Shown here piece by piece: positions 24,109 to 33,605 of a stretch of DNA of 35,635 nt. The notes under the pieces were generated by a model. The model had not been told where the DNA came from. It made no database searches and was given only the letters and a program-made list of their open reading frames with translations. The stretch covers positions 1 through 35,635 of the forward strand of contig NZ_JAUYGL010000052.1 of the NCBI RefSeq assembly GCF_030689745.1, in the 5' to 3' direction. Position numbers and translations under genes: made by a program. The first letter of the stretch is position 1. Each line of letters opens with the position of its first letter. This stretch comes from Devosia sp. Its GTDB lineage: Bacteria; Pseudomonadota; Alphaproteobacteria; Rhizobiales; Devosiaceae.

Positions 24109-24942
24109 ATGGCCCAAATCAGCCCTGACCGCATTGCGGTTTCGACCTGGTCGCTGCACCGCCTGCTCGGCATGACCTACCCGCACGACCTGACCACCAC
24201 CGAAATCGGGCCGATGCAGGAGACCTATGGCGAGGGCGAGGAATCCCTGCTGGGCCTGCCCTCCGTTATGGCCAATCATGGCTATCACCGGCTCGAGATC
24301 GTCTCGTTTCACCTGCGCAGCCGCGACCCGGTCTATCTGGGTGAACTGCGCGATCAGCTCAAAATTGCCGATGTCACCCTGCAGACGCTGCTGATCGATG
24401 CCGGCGATATCAGCCATCCCGAACATGGCGAACGCGATCAGGCCTGGATTGCCAGCTGGATCGAAATCGCCAATGAACTTGGCGCCCAGAACGCCCGGAT
24501 TATTGCCGGCAAACAGAAGCCGACGCGCGATGCACTGGATCGCTCGGTCAAGGCACTGACGGCACTGGCCGATGGCAATGCCGGCTCAGACGTGCGGCTG
24601 GTGACCGAGAACTGGTTCGACCTGCTGGCCGAGCCGGCGCATGTGCATTTCCTGCTCGACAAACTCGATGGCCGTATTGGTCTGCTGGCGGATTTCGGCA
24701 ATTGGAGCGGGCCCGAGAAATACGCCGATCTCAAATCGATCTTCAATCGGGCCGAGTTGTGCCACGCCAAGGCGAGTTTCATCGATGGCGACCTTGATGA
24801 GGCCGATTATGGCCAGTGCATCGCGCTGGCCGAAGCGGCGGGTTACAAGGGGCCCTACACGCTGATCTTTGACAGCGAGATCCCCAGTGAATGGCACGGC
24901 CTGGCCACGGAGCGCGATTTCATCACATCGCGTGAATTGTGA
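24109..24942 (+). CDS. Sugar phosphate isomerase/epimerase family protein (TIM barrel)
   Basis: A 277-residue xylose-isomerase-like TIM-barrel protein (AP endonuclease 2 superfamily). Barrel features include the N-terminal IAVSTWSLHRLL, HRLEIVSFHLRS, and metal-ligand candidates in the second half: Glu in VTENWFDLL, Asp in LADFGNW, His in LCHAKASF and the Asp/Glu pair in FDSEIPSEW. GGAGA lies before the chosen ATG 24109. Members convert keto sugars or inositol derivatives; the precise reaction is unknown. It lies alone between the aminopeptidase and the diguanylate cyclase gene, on the same strand, with no obvious sugar pathway next to it. Confidence 0.85.
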   Translation: MAQISPDRIAVSTWSLHRLLGMTYPHDLTTTEIGPMQETYGEGEESLLGLPSVMANHGYHRLEIVSFHLRSRDPVYLGELRDQLKIADVTLQTLLIDAGDISHPEHGERDQAWIASWIEIANELGAQNARIIAGKQKPTRDALDRSVKALTALADGNAGSDVRLVTENWFDLLAEPAHVHFLLDKLDGRIGLLADFGNWSGPEKYADLKSIFNRAELCHAKASFIDGDLDEADYGQCIALAEAAGYKGPYTLIFDSEIPSEWHGLATERDFITSREL

Positions 24943-24964
24943 GACAAAATTAGCTAGATATTTA
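24937..24964 (+). promoter_or_regulatory. Possible promoter for the diguanylate cyclase gene
   Basis: TTGTGA (24937-24942) and TATTTA (24959-24964) are 16 bases apart in a short AT-rich patch between two genes, 24 bases before the chosen ATG of the cyclase. The hexamers are imperfect, so this is a weak call. Confidence 0.3.
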
Positions 24965-24988
24965 ACAGGTCCGTTCCACACTGAACGG

Positions 24989-26701
24989 ATGTCAGTTCGC
25001 CCCAATACCGCCGTTCTGCCCCTGCACCGCTTTTCGCAGACCAATTCGATGCTGATCCGCATCGTGGATTGCGCGGCAGTGGGCATGGTGGTTTGCGACA
25101 TGGCGGGCTCGCTGGTCTACGCCAATCAGGCATTTCACGACATACTCGGGCATGGCGCCGAAGTGCCGTCGGGCATTCTCGATCTGGTGCATGCCGAGGA
25201 CGAGAGCGCCGGCAGGCAGCATTTGCAGCGCCTGATGCGCGGCGAAGCCGATGAGTACCGGGGCGAGCACCGGTTTCGTCACGGCGATGGCAGCCCGCTC
25301 TGGGTGGCGGTTGCGGCCTCGGTATTGCGCGACGAGCAACCCGATGGGGCCCACTACCTGATTGTCCAGGTGGCCAGTATTGATCGGCAGAAGAAGGCCG
25401 AGGAGGCGCTGGCCTATTCGGAAAGCCGCTGGAACTTTGCGCTGGAAGGCGCGGGCCAGGGCGTCTGGGACCATGATATTCGCACGGACACCATGTTCTA
25501 TTCGCGCATGTGGCGCATCATGCGCGGCATTCCGCCGGATGAGGATGTGGATGGTGACCAGCAGAAATGGCTGCAACGGATCCACCCCGATGATCTGCAA
25601 TATGTGCTCGACAACGTCGAGAAGCAGGATCGGGGCGACGAGGATTTTGACGCCCTGGAGTATCGCGAGCGCAAGCGCGATGGCAGTTATGTGTGGATTC
25701 TCAGCCGCGGCAAGCCGGTGGAGTGGGACGCCGACGGCAAGCCCGTCCGCACCTTGGGTACCGATACCGATGTGACCCGCCTCAAGACCGTCGAGACGGA
25801 ACTGGCCGCCGAAAAAGAACGACTGCGCGTGACGCTCGAAGCCATTGCCGACGGCATGGTTTCAACAGACACCGAGGGCAATGTCGTCTTCATGAACCCG
25901 GCCGCCGAAGCACTGACCGGATACACCAGCGCGCAGGCCCTGGGCCGACCGGTCGACGCGGTGTTCGCCGTATTTGCAGGAGAAACCGGCACGCCGCAAC
26001 AGTGCCCGGTGGCGCAGTGTCTCAAGAGCGCCCAGGTGGTCAGCATCGATGATGACATGATCCTGATCGGCCCCAGCGGGATCAAGCGGGAGATCCGCTG
26101 CAAGGCCTCGCCCTTGTTGATGGCTGGCGATGTGCTGACTGGCGCAGTGCTGGTGTTCCAGGACGTGACGCAGAGCCGGCAGATGCAGCGGGAACTGGCC
26201 CACGCTGCCAATCATGACGACCTGACCGGTTTGCCCAACCGCGCCGCCTTTGATCGCTTGCTCAACAAGGCGATCACGACGGCGGCGAACGGGGATGGCC
26301 ACTGTCTGGTTTATATTGACCTTGATCACTTCAAGCCGGTCAACGATACGGCAGGACATGCGGCCGGGGATAGGTTGTTGCAGCAGGTTGCGCAAACCAT
26401 CCGTGACAGTTGCCGTAGCCAGGACGTGGCCGCCCGGATCGGTGGCGATGAGTTTGCCGTATTGCTGCTGGACTGCCCGGCAGCGGCCGGCAAAGTGATC
26501 GCCGACAAGATCATCGGCGCCGTTGGAGCGCTACAGTTCGATTGGGCTGGTAGCACCTACCAGATCGGCGCCAGCGCTGGGGTTACCACCATTACGGCCA
26601 CGCCCGCCTCCCCGCTGGGGTTCATGGGGGAAGCCGATGCGGCCTGCTATGCCGCCAAGGCGAGAGGCCGCAGCACGGTGGTGCTGTTCTCGGATATCTA
26701 A
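24989..26701 (+). CDS. PAS-domain diguanylate cyclase (GGDEF)
   Basis: A 570-residue soluble signalling enzyme. Three PAS modules are visible: about 17-140 (ending in a PAC-like LIVQVASIDR), 145-265 (with VWDHDIRTD, then TDTDVTRLK) and 275-400 (with GNVVFMNPAAEALTGY). A C-terminal GGDEF domain starts near 410 (HDDLTGLPNRAAF). The catalytic motif is the canonical GGDEF (485-489), and an RSQD inhibitory site (476-479) lies five residues before it, so it should make cyclic-di-GMP and be limited by product. No EAL domain is present. I chose ATG 24989; the frame also opens upstream but would overlap the preceding gene. No membrane segment, so it senses a cytoplasmic cue. Its stop overlaps that of the convergent flavoprotein gene. 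Confidence 0.92.
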   Translation: MSVRPNTAVLPLHRFSQTNSMLIRIVDCAAVGMVVCDMAGSLVYANQAFHDILGHGAEVPSGILDLVHAEDESAGRQHLQRLMRGEADEYRGEHRFRHGDGSPLWVAVAASVLRDEQPDGAHYLIVQVASIDRQKKAEEALAYSESRWNFALEGAGQGVWDHDIRTDTMFYSRMWRIMRGIPPDEDVDGDQQKWLQRIHPDDLQYVLDNVEKQDRGDEDFDALEYRERKRDGSYVWILSRGKPVEWDADGKPVRTLGTDTDVTRLKTVETELAAEKERLRVTLEAIADGMVSTDTEGNVVFMNPAAEALTGYTSAQALGRPVDAVFAVFAGETGTPQQCPVAQCLKSAQVVSIDDDMILIGPSGIKREIRCKASPLLMAGDVLTGAVLVFQDVTQSRQMQRELAHAANHDDLTGLPNRAAFDRLLNKAITTAANGDGHCLVYIDLDHFKPVNDTAGHAAGDRLLQQVAQTIRDSCRSQDVAARIGGDEFAVLLLDCPAAAGKVIADKIIGAVGALQFDWAGSTYQIGASAGVTTITATPASPLGFMGEADAACYAAKARGRSTVVLFSDI

Positions 26702-28077
26702 TTCAGCGGCTTGAGGTCGGCCAACAGGGTCGGAAGGAGTTCACTCACGGTGGGGTGGATGTGCATTGTTTCCATCATGGTAGTATAAGGGGTCCCTGCT
26801 GCCATCAATTGCAGCAAGGACTGCACCACCTCGTCGCCGCCAATGCCCAGAATGGCCGCACCAAGGATCTTCCTGGTTTCGGCATCCACCAGCACCTTCA
26901 TCATGCCCTGGGTTTCCCCGCGCTCCCTGGCGCGCGCGACCTGCGTCATGGGGCGCGTAGCCAGCAGCGCCTTGCGGCCTGATTGGCGCACCTCGGCCTC
27001 GCTCATGCCGATGCGCCCAAGCGGCGGATCGATGAACAGGCCATAGACGGGAATGCGGTTGGCCACCGAGCGGCTGCCGCCATCAATCACATTGTCGGCG
27101 ACAATCTCATATTCGTTATAGCTGGTGTGGGTGAAGGCGCCACGGCCATTGACGTCGCCCATGGCCCAGATGCCGGGTACGCTGGTGCGCAAATGCTCGT
27201 CGGTGACGATGTAACCGCGCTCGTCAACCGCAACACCCGCTGCCGCCAGATTGAGTGCCCCTGTATTGGGGGTGCGGCCCAGAGCGAGCAGCAGGTGGCT
27301 GCCTTCCACCGAAGCGCGGCGCGAGCCGGTCTTGAGCGACAGCAAGATACCGCCGCCGGCCCGCGCCACTGATTCCACCTTGGTGTTGAACAGAAAGGTA
27401 ACGCCTTCGGCCTCAAGAATCTTGCGGATCCAGCCTGAAATGTCCTGGTCCTCCCGCGCGGCGGGGCGGTCGCCGCGCTCGATCACCGTCACCTTGGCCC
27501 CAAAGCGCGTGTACATCTGCGCAAACTCAAGCCCGATATAGCTGGCGCCGACGATGACCAGATGGCTGGGCAAACTATCGAGGTCCATGATCGAACTGTT
27601 GGTGAGGTAGGGCACGGTGCTCAGCCCTGGCCAATCTGGCACATTGGCCGTGGCGCCGGTATTGATGAAGATCTGCGGTGCCGTGATGGTTCGGCTACCG
27701 ATTTTGACCACGGTGGGTGAAACGAAACTTGCTTCGCTCCGAATATGGTCCAGCGTTTCGATGCCACCGATCCACTCGGTCAGGCTCCGTACCGATGCGC
27801 CAACCACCGCATCCTTGCGCGCCTTGACGGCCTTCATGTCGACTCTGACCGGGCCCTTGAATGAAACGCCAAAGTCGCCCGCGTGACGAGCCATCCAGGC
27901 AGCACGCGCGCTGGCCACCAGAGTCTTGGTGGGGGTGCAGCCATCATTGACGCAGGTGCCCCCGAGATGGTTGCGCTCGACCAGCGCGACGGACTTGTTT
28001 GTGGCGGCGAGGCGGGCGGCCAGAAACGGCCCAGCCTGGCCGGCCCCGATGACGATGGCATCAAACTGGTCTGACAT
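26698..28077 (-). CDS. FAD-dependent pyridine nucleotide-disulfide oxidoreductase, mercuric-reductase-like
   Basis: A 459-residue flavoprotein of the lipoamide dehydrogenase/mercuric reductase class. FAD-binding GAGQAG is at 11-16 and the redox-active pair Cys42/Cys47 is in GGTCVNDGCTPTK. A second nucleotide motif lies mid-protein (IVGASYIGLE), and the C-terminal catalytic HIHPTVSELLP is present. It lacks the N-terminal HMA domain and the C-terminal Cys-Cys pair that true MerA uses to hand over Hg2+, and no mer genes are near. So it is more likely a general disulfide or quinone reductase. The 2-oxoacid dehydrogenase genes expected beside a lipoamide dehydrogenase are also absent. Substrate unknown. 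Confidence 0.88.
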   Translation of the reverse strand: MSDQFDAIVIGAGQAGPFLAARLAATNKSVALVERNHLGGTCVNDGCTPTKTLVASARAAWMARHAGDFGVSFKGPVRVDMKAVKARKDAVVGASVRSLTEWIGGIETLDHIRSEASFVSPTVVKIGSRTITAPQIFINTGATANVPDWPGLSTVPYLTNSSIMDLDSLPSHLVIVGASYIGLEFAQMYTRFGAKVTVIERGDRPAAREDQDISGWIRKILEAEGVTFLFNTKVESVARAGGGILLSLKTGSRRASVEGSHLLLALGRTPNTGALNLAAAGVAVDERGYIVTDEHLRTSVPGIWAMGDVNGRGAFTHTSYNEYEIVADNVIDGGSRSVANRIPVYGLFIDPPLGRIGMSEAEVRQSGRKALLATRPMTQVARARERGETQGMMKVLVDAETRKILGAAILGIGGDEVVQSLLQLMAAGTPYTTMMETMHIHPTVSELLPTLLADLKPLN

Positions 28078-28181
28078 ACTGGCTCTCCCGGCTATCGCTC
28101 CAGCTTAGGCCCGCAGCGTCGTCCGGGCCAGTGCGTTCAGGCGACAGCGCACCCGATATTGGACAGATGCGACGGGCGGAA

Positions 28182-29042
28182 TCAGTCGCCGCGCAGGACC
28201 TCGTCAATCTCGGGCAAATTGTAGAACTTGCGCACCACATCCCAGCCCTGATCGGCGCTGTCCACAATATTGAACAGCTCCAGGTCGCCCGGTGAAATGG
28301 TTCCCATTTCGGCCAGGGCTTCGAGATTGAGCACCTTGCCCCAGAATTCCTTGCCGAACAGCAGCAGTGGCACACGATCCATGCGGCCGGTCTGGATCAA
28401 GGTGAGAGTCTCGAAAAACTCGTCCAGCGTACCAAAGCCCCCGGGGAATACGGCCACCACCTTGGCGCGAATCAGGAAATGGATCTTGCGGGTCGCGAAA
28501 TAATGGAAGTTGAAGCTCAGTGCGGGCGTCACATACACATTGGGCGCCTGCTCATGCGGCAACACGATGTTGAAACCGATGGAGGGGGCGCCGACGTCGG
28601 TGGCGCCGCGATTGCCCGCTTCCATCACGCCGGGGCCACCGCCGGTAACCACCACAAATTCGCTGTTGTCGTGCATCTTGGCCATGCTTGAGGCGAGCTG
28701 CGCAAAACGACGGGCTTCATCATAATAGCGTGAAGCGGCCTCAAGATTTTTGCGCTGAGTATCATTCTTGGCGGCCCAGGCATCCTTGCCGGGCTCGGGA
28801 ATACGCGCGCCGCCAAACAGGACCACGGTGGAATTGATGCCGCGCTCGCGCAGGGTAAATTCGGGCTTGAGATATTCAAGCTGGAAGCGAATGCCGCGCG
28901 TATCGTCCGATGTCAGAAATTCATCGTCGGCAAAGGCCAGACGATAGGCCGATGATTCAGTTTGTGGCGTTCTGGGCACAAGCCTGGCTGATGCGATGTC
29001 CTGTTTGGACGTCCGCAGTGAAGTTGGGCGGCGCTTGGCCAT
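28182..29042 (-). CDS. LOG-family Rossmann protein (TIGR00730)
   Basis: A 286-residue protein of the LOG family, whose characterised members hydrolyse nucleoside 5'-monophosphates to free base and ribose 5-phosphate (cytokinin-activating type). Both signature motifs are present: GGGPGVMEAGNRGA (134-147) and PGGFGTLDE (200-208). It is about 90 residues longer than the compact LOG proteins (near 190), mainly because of an N-terminal extension with TRGIRFQLEYLKPE; this is the long subtype common in proteobacteria. It is divergent from the SRP RNA gene. Substrate in bacteria is generally AMP or a related nucleotide, but it is not proven here. Confidence 0.9.
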   Translation of the reverse strand: MAKRRPTSLRTSKQDIASARLVPRTPQTESSAYRLAFADDEFLTSDDTRGIRFQLEYLKPEFTLRERGINSTVVLFGGARIPEPGKDAWAAKNDTQRKNLEAASRYYDEARRFAQLASSMAKMHDNSEFVVVTGGGPGVMEAGNRGATDVGAPSIGFNIVLPHEQAPNVYVTPALSFNFHYFATRKIHFLIRAKVVAVFPGGFGTLDEFFETLTLIQTGRMDRVPLLLFGKEFWGKVLNLEALAEMGTISPGDLELFNIVDSADQGWDVVRKFYNLPEIDEVLRGD

Positions 29043-29135
29043 GAATGCGATCTCCTGTGCTGCCGCCTCGTCTAGCCGATGAGGAGAATGACCGCAACGC
29101 GAGCCGCACGACTGGCACCGTTTGTGCCGGGGCCC

Positions 29136-29164
29136 TTGCCATCGGCGGAATTAGTTCGCATATA
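29136..29164 (+). promoter_or_regulatory. Likely SRP RNA promoter
   Basis: TTGCCA (29136-29141) is followed after 17 bases by CATATA (29159-29164), seven bases before the expected RNA 5' end near 29171. The spacing is right, but the -10 is weak. A short palindrome GGCAC-CGTTT-GTGCC (29114-29128) lies just upstream. Confidence 0.4.
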
Positions 29165-29170
29165 GCGACC

Positions 29171-29263
29171 GGGAGGTTGGCGCGGACGTGTTCCTCGCCA
29201 ACCGGGTCAGGTCCGGAAGGAAGCAGCCCCAACGAGACCTGCACGGGTCGTTGCCAGCCTCCT
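29171..29263 (+). ncRNA. ffs: Signal recognition particle RNA (4.5S, small bacterial type)
   Basis: The highly conserved SRP domain IV core is present: GGTCAGGTCCGGAAGGAAGC (29205-29224) with its return strand GACCTGCACGGGTC. The ends pair to close the long hairpin: GGAGGTTGGC near 29172-29181 with GCCAGCCTCC at 29254-29263, one G-U pair. The RNA binds Ffh and directs membrane-protein ribosomes to FtsY. The exact ends are estimated from the pairing. It lies 64 bases upstream of dnaX on the same strand, an arrangement often seen in alphaproteobacteria. Confidence 0.95.
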
Positions 29264-29327
29264 ACTTGCCTCTATGATGGTCGTATGACCGCAGGCAGAT
29301 TCCCGAACCTTGACCTTGAGGGGCACG

Positions 29328-31064
29328 ATGGCTGACGCTACGACCTCGCCCTATCTCGTTCTCGCCCGCAAATACCGGCCGGCTGACTTCACCACGCTGG
29401 TTGGCCAGGATGCGATGGTGCAGACGCTGGGCAATGCGTTCACGCAGAACCGCATCCACCATGCCTTCATTCTGACGGGGGTGCGCGGGGTGGGCAAAAC
29501 CACGACGGCGCGCATTCTGGCCCGGGCCTTCAACTATGAAGACGCCAGTGGCCCACACCCCACGCTCGATCTGAGCGTCGAGGGCGAGCACTGCCGCGCC
29601 ATCATTGAGGGCCGCCATGTCGACGTGATCGAGATGGACGCTGCCTCCAATACCGGTATTGGCGACATTCGCGAAATCATCGACTCGGTCAAATACGCGC
29701 CGTCCTCGGCGCCCTACAAGGTCTATGTGATCGACGAGGTGCACATGCTCTCCACGGCGGCCTTCAACGGGCTGCTCAAGACGCTCGAAGAGCCACCGCC
29801 CTATGTGAAATTCATCTTTGCGACCACCGAGATCCGCAAGGTGCCGGTGACGATTCTGAGCCGCTGCATGCGGTTTGATCTGCGCCGCATCACCCCCGAA
29901 ATCATGACGGCCTATCTCGAATCGATCCTGGGCCAGGAGGGCATCGGCTTCGAGCCCGAGGCCCTGGCGATGATCGTGCGCGCCGGCGAAGGCTCGGCCC
30001 GCGACAATCTCAGCCTGCTCGATCAGGCCATTGCGCATGGCAATGGCACGGTCACCGCTGCGACGGTCAAGGCCATGCTGGGCCTGGGCGACCGGGCGCG
30101 GATCATCGATCTGTTTGAAGAGCTGATGGGTGGGCAGATTGGTGCCGCTGTCGAAACCATGCGCGCGCTCTATGACATGGGCGCCGACCCGCAGACGCTG
30201 GTCGCCGATCTGGCCGATTTCACCCATCTGGTCACCCGCATCAAGGTGGTGCCGGCTGCCGCCGAGGATGTGTCCCTGACGCCCGATGAGCGCAAGCGTG
30301 GCGCCGAGCTGGCGGGGAAACTGCCGATGCGGGCCCTGACCCGGGCCTGGCAAATTCTGTTCAAGGGCTATGACGAGGTGGCGCGGGCCAATAATGGCCT
30401 GCAGGCCGCCGAAATGGTGCTGATCCGGCTGGCCTATGCCGCCGACCTGCCCAGCCCCGACGATCTGATCGCCAAGCTGGCCAACCAGCCGGCGCCGGCG
30501 CCGGGCCCGCAGACGATGATGCCCATGCCGCGAGGCCCGTCAGGCGGTTCTTCGGCCATGCGGATTGAGCAGCCGCGTCCCGTCGACACCGAAGCCATAT
30601 CGAGCCAGCCGGTTGTGCCGCAGGCGCAGATCCAGCCCGCGCTGGCGAGTGTAGGGAGCTACAAGGAGCTGATTGCGCTGGCCCAGGCCAAGCGCGATGT
30701 GCTGGTCAAGCTGGCGCTGGAAGGCTCGATGCGGCCGATTTCGTTTGAACAGGGCCGCATTGAAGTGGCGCTGCTGGACGGCACCGATCCCGGCATTATC
30801 GCGACCCTGTCGGCGCGGCTGCAGGCCTGGACCGGCGACCGCTGGCTGATCATGGTATCGAGCAAGCCCCCCGAAGGGCTGACCGTGCGGCAGCAGACCG
30901 AGCAGCGCAAGCAGGCCGACCATGCTGCGGCGCATGAAGATCCATTGGTGAAAGCCATTCTTGAGACATTTCCCGGGGCCAGGGTCGTCAATGTCAAGGT
31001 GCGCGACGACGCTGCCATTGTTGACGATGCCCCGCCACCCCCACCCGAAGAGGACGACGAATGA
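29328..31064 (+). CDS. dnaX: DNA polymerase III subunit gamma/tau
   Basis: A 578-residue clamp-loader ATPase. Walker [11 protein letters not shown] is at 51-60, Walker B DEVH at 136-139, a sensor-1-like FATTE near 165-169 and the SRC arginine-finger motif at 178-180. The lid and collar domains follow, then a less conserved, charged C-terminal part. It binds DnaB and polymerase alpha and loads the sliding clamp. The start is ATG 29328, with GAGGGG upstream; a TTG six codons earlier is possible. The zinc-binding cysteine cluster usual after Walker A is missing: only Cys89 remains (GEHCRAI). No A6G slippery site is seen, so E. coli-style frameshifting to make gamma is unlikely. It overlaps ybaB by four bases. 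Confidence 0.96.
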   Translation: MADATTSPYLVLARKYRPADFTTLVGQDAMVQTLGNAFTQNRIHHAFILTGVRGVGKTTTARILARAFNYEDASGPHPTLDLSVEGEHCRAIIEGRHVDVIEMDAASNTGIGDIREIIDSVKYAPSSAPYKVYVIDEVHMLSTAAFNGLLKTLEEPPPYVKFIFATTEIRKVPVTILSRCMRFDLRRITPEIMTAYLESILGQEGIGFEPEALAMIVRAGEGSARDNLSLLDQAIAHGNGTVTAATVKAMLGLGDRARIIDLFEELMGGQIGAAVETMRALYDMGADPQTLVADLADFTHLVTRIKVVPAAAEDVSLTPDERKRGAELAGKLPMRALTRAWQILFKGYDEVARANNGLQAAEMVLIRLAYAADLPSPDDLIAKLANQPAPAPGPQTMMPMPRGPSGGSSAMRIEQPRPVDTEAISSQPVVPQAQIQPALASVGSYKELIALAQAKRDVLVKLALEGSMRPISFEQGRIEVALLDGTDPGIIATLSARLQAWTGDRWLIMVSSKPPEGLTVRQQTEQRKQADHAAAHEDPLVKAILETFPGARVVNVKVRDDAAIVDDAPPPPPEEDDE

Positions 31065-31384
31065 AAGACATCATGGGAATGATGAAGGCCGCCGGCGAAA
31101 TGAAGGGCAAGATGGAGGCCATGCAGGCCGAGCTTGCCGCGCTGGTGGTGGAAGGCCGCTCCGGCGGCGGCATGGTCACCGTGTCACTGAGCGGTAAGGG
31201 CGACATGAGGGGGGTCAAGATCGACCCCTCAATGTTCAAGGAAGACGATGTCGAGGTGCTTGAGGACCTCATCATCGCCGCCCATGCCGACGCAAAGGCC
31301 AAGAGCGAAGCGGCCATGCAGGAGCGCATGAAGGAAGTCACGGCCGGGCTGCCGATCCCGCCCGGCATGAACCTGCCGTTCTGA
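31061..31384 (+). CDS. ybaB: YbaB/EbfC family nucleoid-associated protein
   Basis: A 107-residue small DNA-binding protein that forms a 'tweezer' dimer. The N-terminal helix is Met-, Gly- and Lys-rich ([19 protein letters not shown]), followed by the conserved [21 protein letters not shown] strands and a C-terminal helix. The end [12 protein letters not shown] is typical for the family. It overlaps dnaX by four bases (ATGA) and precedes recR by 57 bases, the usual dnaX-ybaB-recR order, which links it to DNA replication and repair. Confidence 0.95.
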   Translation: MKDIMGMMKAAGEMKGKMEAMQAELAALVVEGRSGGGMVTVSLSGKGDMRGVKIDPSMFKEDDVEVLEDLIIAAHADAKAKSEAAMQERMKEVTAGLPIPPGMNLPF

Positions 31385-31441
31385 AAATGCCTCTCTTGTT
31401 AACATTCTGCTAATCCACTTGACCACGAGCTAGCGCCCCAA

Positions 31442-32038
31442 ATGGCCAATGGCGGACCCGAGATTGAGCAACTGATCCAGCTGCTGGCACGCCTGCCAGG
31501 GCTTGGTCCCCGTTCGGCCCGCCGTGCGGTACTGCAGTTGATCAAGAAAAAAGAGCAGCTGATGATCCCGCTCTCGGCGGCGCTGGATCGCGCGGTGGTG
31601 GCGGTGCGCAGCTGCGAAGTGTGCGGCAATGTCGATACCATCAGCCCCTGTACCATCTGCTCTGACCCGCGGCGCGGCGAGAGCGGCATGCTGATCGTGG
31701 TGGAAGACGTAGCCGATCTATGGGCGCTGGAACGCGCCGGGGTCGGCGCCGTGCGCTATCACGTGCTGGGCGGCGTGCTGTCCCCGCTTGATGGCGTGGG
31801 CCCCCAAGACATTACCATCAATGAACTCATCGCGCGGGCGCCCGAATTCAGCGAAATCGTGCTGGCGGTCAATGCCACCGTCGAAGGGCAGACCACCGCC
31901 CATTACATCACCGATCGACTGACCGGCTCCGATATCAAGGTCACCCGTCTGGCCCATGGCGTGCCGGTGGGTGGCGAGCTGGATTATCTTGATGAGGGTA
32001 CATTGAGCCAGGCGCTCAAGGCGCGCACGCTGATCTAG
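31442..32038 (+). CDS. recR: Recombination protein RecR
   Basis: A 198-residue protein of normal RecR length. The N-terminal helix-hairpin-helix ([16 protein letters not shown]), a zinc finger with Cys58, Cys61, Cys70 and Cys73, the Toprim domain ([15 protein letters not shown]) and the C-terminal [15 protein letters not shown] are all intact. RecR works with RecO (and RecF) to load RecA on gapped DNA. The 57-base gap from ybaB has no obvious terminator; a ribosome-binding site before its ATG is weak (GAGCTAG). Confidence 0.96.
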   Translation: MANGGPEIEQLIQLLARLPGLGPRSARRAVLQLIKKKEQLMIPLSAALDRAVVAVRSCEVCGNVDTISPCTICSDPRRGESGMLIVVEDVADLWALERAGVGAVRYHVLGGVLSPLDGVGPQDITINELIARAPEFSEIVLAVNATVEGQTTAHYITDRLTGSDIKVTRLAHGVPVGGELDYLDEGTLSQALKARTLI

Positions 32039-32040
32039 CC

Positions 32041-33468
32041 TCAGGCCAGATCGCCTGGGTCATCCACTACCAGGCGCAAGGTGGGTTCAACGTCGTCTTG
32101 CTTGACGTCGCCACTATCCCAGCTCGGTGGAATGACCTGACTGGATTTGGCGCCCAGTTCGCGCAGCATTTCCACCTGCCGCACCACATTGCCCTTGCCC
32201 GATGACAACTGCCCGCGCGCCGCATCAAAGCTGGAGCGCGCCTTGTCGAGATGGCCGTCAAGCTTGTCCATGCTGCCCAGAAAACCGACGACCTTGTCGT
32301 AGAGCGCGCCAGCGCGGCTGGCGATTTCCTCAGCATTGCGGTGGCGCTTCTCGACATCCCAGATGTTGCGCACCGTACGCAGCACGGTCATCAGCGTGGT
32401 GGGCGTGGTCAGCATGACGCCCTGGCTCATGCCATATTCGACCAGCTTGGCATCGGCCTGAATGGCGGTGGCCAGCGCCGATTCAATGGGTACGAACATC
32501 ATCACATAATCGAGGCTGCTGCGGGCATGACGCTGATAAGTCTTGTCGCCCAGCGTCTTGATGTGGCTGCGGATCGAGACGATGTGAGCCTGCAGGAACT
32601 GGCCCTTGGCCTCATCCTCGCAATTGACGTAGGCCTCAAAGGCGGTGAGCGAAACCTTGGAGTCGATGACCAGCCGGTCATTATTGGGCATCAGCACCTC
32701 GACGTCGGTGCGGACGCGGCTGCCGTCCTCGGCAGTGTGGCTGGTCTGGGTGATGAATTCCTCACCTTCGCGCAGGCCGGAGCGTTCCAGAATGGTCGAG
32801 AGGATCATTTCCCCCCACGAGCCCTGCGTCTGGGAATTGCCCTTGAGGGCACGGGTGAGGTTCTGCGCCTCGGTGGTGATCTGCAGATTACTGGCCGCCA
32901 AAGCGCGGATCTGTTCGCCCATGGTGGCCCGGTCGCGCAGCAATTCGCCCTGAAACTCGACGATCTTCTCGTTGAGCGGCTTGAGCAGCACGTCGACCTG
33001 CTCGCGGTTCTGCTTGGAGAAGGTTTCGCTATGGCTTTTGAGCACGTCGCCGGCGATGGACTTGAACTCGTCGGTCATGTGCTGGCGCGCTTCAAGGAAG
33101 CGCTTGAGGTTCTCTTCGGACTGCTTGGCCTGCTCGGCCATGCTGGCGCGCAGGCCCGAATTATCGGCGCGCAGAGAGGCGGCCTTTTCGCGTTCGATAT
33201 CGAGCAGTTCCTCGCCGCGTTCGCGCTCCTGGGCCAATTGGTGGTCAAGCTCGTGGATGCGGCTGTCGCGTTCGCCAATCTGGACCAGAAAATTGGCGCG
33301 CAACTGCTCGGTCGCCTGCTGGGCAGCGGCTTCGGCCCGCGCCGCGCCGGCCCGCATGGCGGCGATCATCACGGCGCCAACCAGCAGCACGAGCAGCAGC
33401 CCGCCCAGGATTGCCGCCATTGCGGAGGTAACCGGCCAGTCGCCGAGCATAAAAATCACTGTGTCCAT
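32041..33468 (-). CDS. rmuC: DNA recombination protein RmuC
   Basis: A 475-residue protein with an N-terminal hydrophobic segment (about 13-40) that could anchor it in the membrane. A long coiled coil follows (about 45-190, rich in Ala, Glu, Gln and Arg), then the RmuC domain (about 190-430) with GNSQTQGSWGEMILSTILE, VIDSKVSLTAFEAYV and YVMMFVPIE. The family has a predicted nuclease-like core and limits DNA inversions at short repeats in E. coli. It is convergent with recR, with only two bases between the stops, and divergent from def. Confidence 0.94.
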   Translation of the reverse strand: MDTVIFMLGDWPVTSAMAAILGGLLLVLLVGAVMIAAMRAGAARAEAAAQQATEQLRANFLVQIGERDSRIHELDHQLAQERERGEELLDIEREKAASLRADNSGLRASMAEQAKQSEENLKRFLEARQHMTDEFKSIAGDVLKSHSETFSKQNREQVDVLLKPLNEKIVEFQGELLRDRATMGEQIRALAASNLQITTEAQNLTRALKGNSQTQGSWGEMILSTILERSGLREGEEFITQTSHTAEDGSRVRTDVEVLMPNNDRLVIDSKVSLTAFEAYVNCEDEAKGQFLQAHIVSIRSHIKTLGDKTYQRHARSSLDYVMMFVPIESALATAIQADAKLVEYGMSQGVMLTTPTTLMTVLRTVRNIWDVEKRHRNAEEIASRAGALYDKVVGFLGSMDKLDGHLDKARSSFDAARGQLSSGKGNVVRQVEMLRELGAKSSQVIPPSWDSGDVKQDDVEPTLRLVVDDPGDLA

Positions 33469-33605
33469 CAGGCGAGTCTAGCCGATTCGGGCCGTTCCTC
33501 TAATGTTCTATGGGTGATCAGCGCAGTTAGCGGCCACAAGAGTTGACCTTACGCGCGAAAATACCATATCGAGAGGCACATCCCTTAATTGCCGGACCAA
33601 CACCC

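Noticed and set aside
30961..31064. CCACCCCCACCCG in the dnaX 3' end as a further copy of the intergenic repeat
   Set aside because: It encodes the Pro-rich DnaX C-terminus in frame and has no matching inverted arm.
32251..33546. 431-codon plus-strand open frame
   Set aside because: Antisense to rmuC; Gly-, His- and Gln-rich translation without family similarity.
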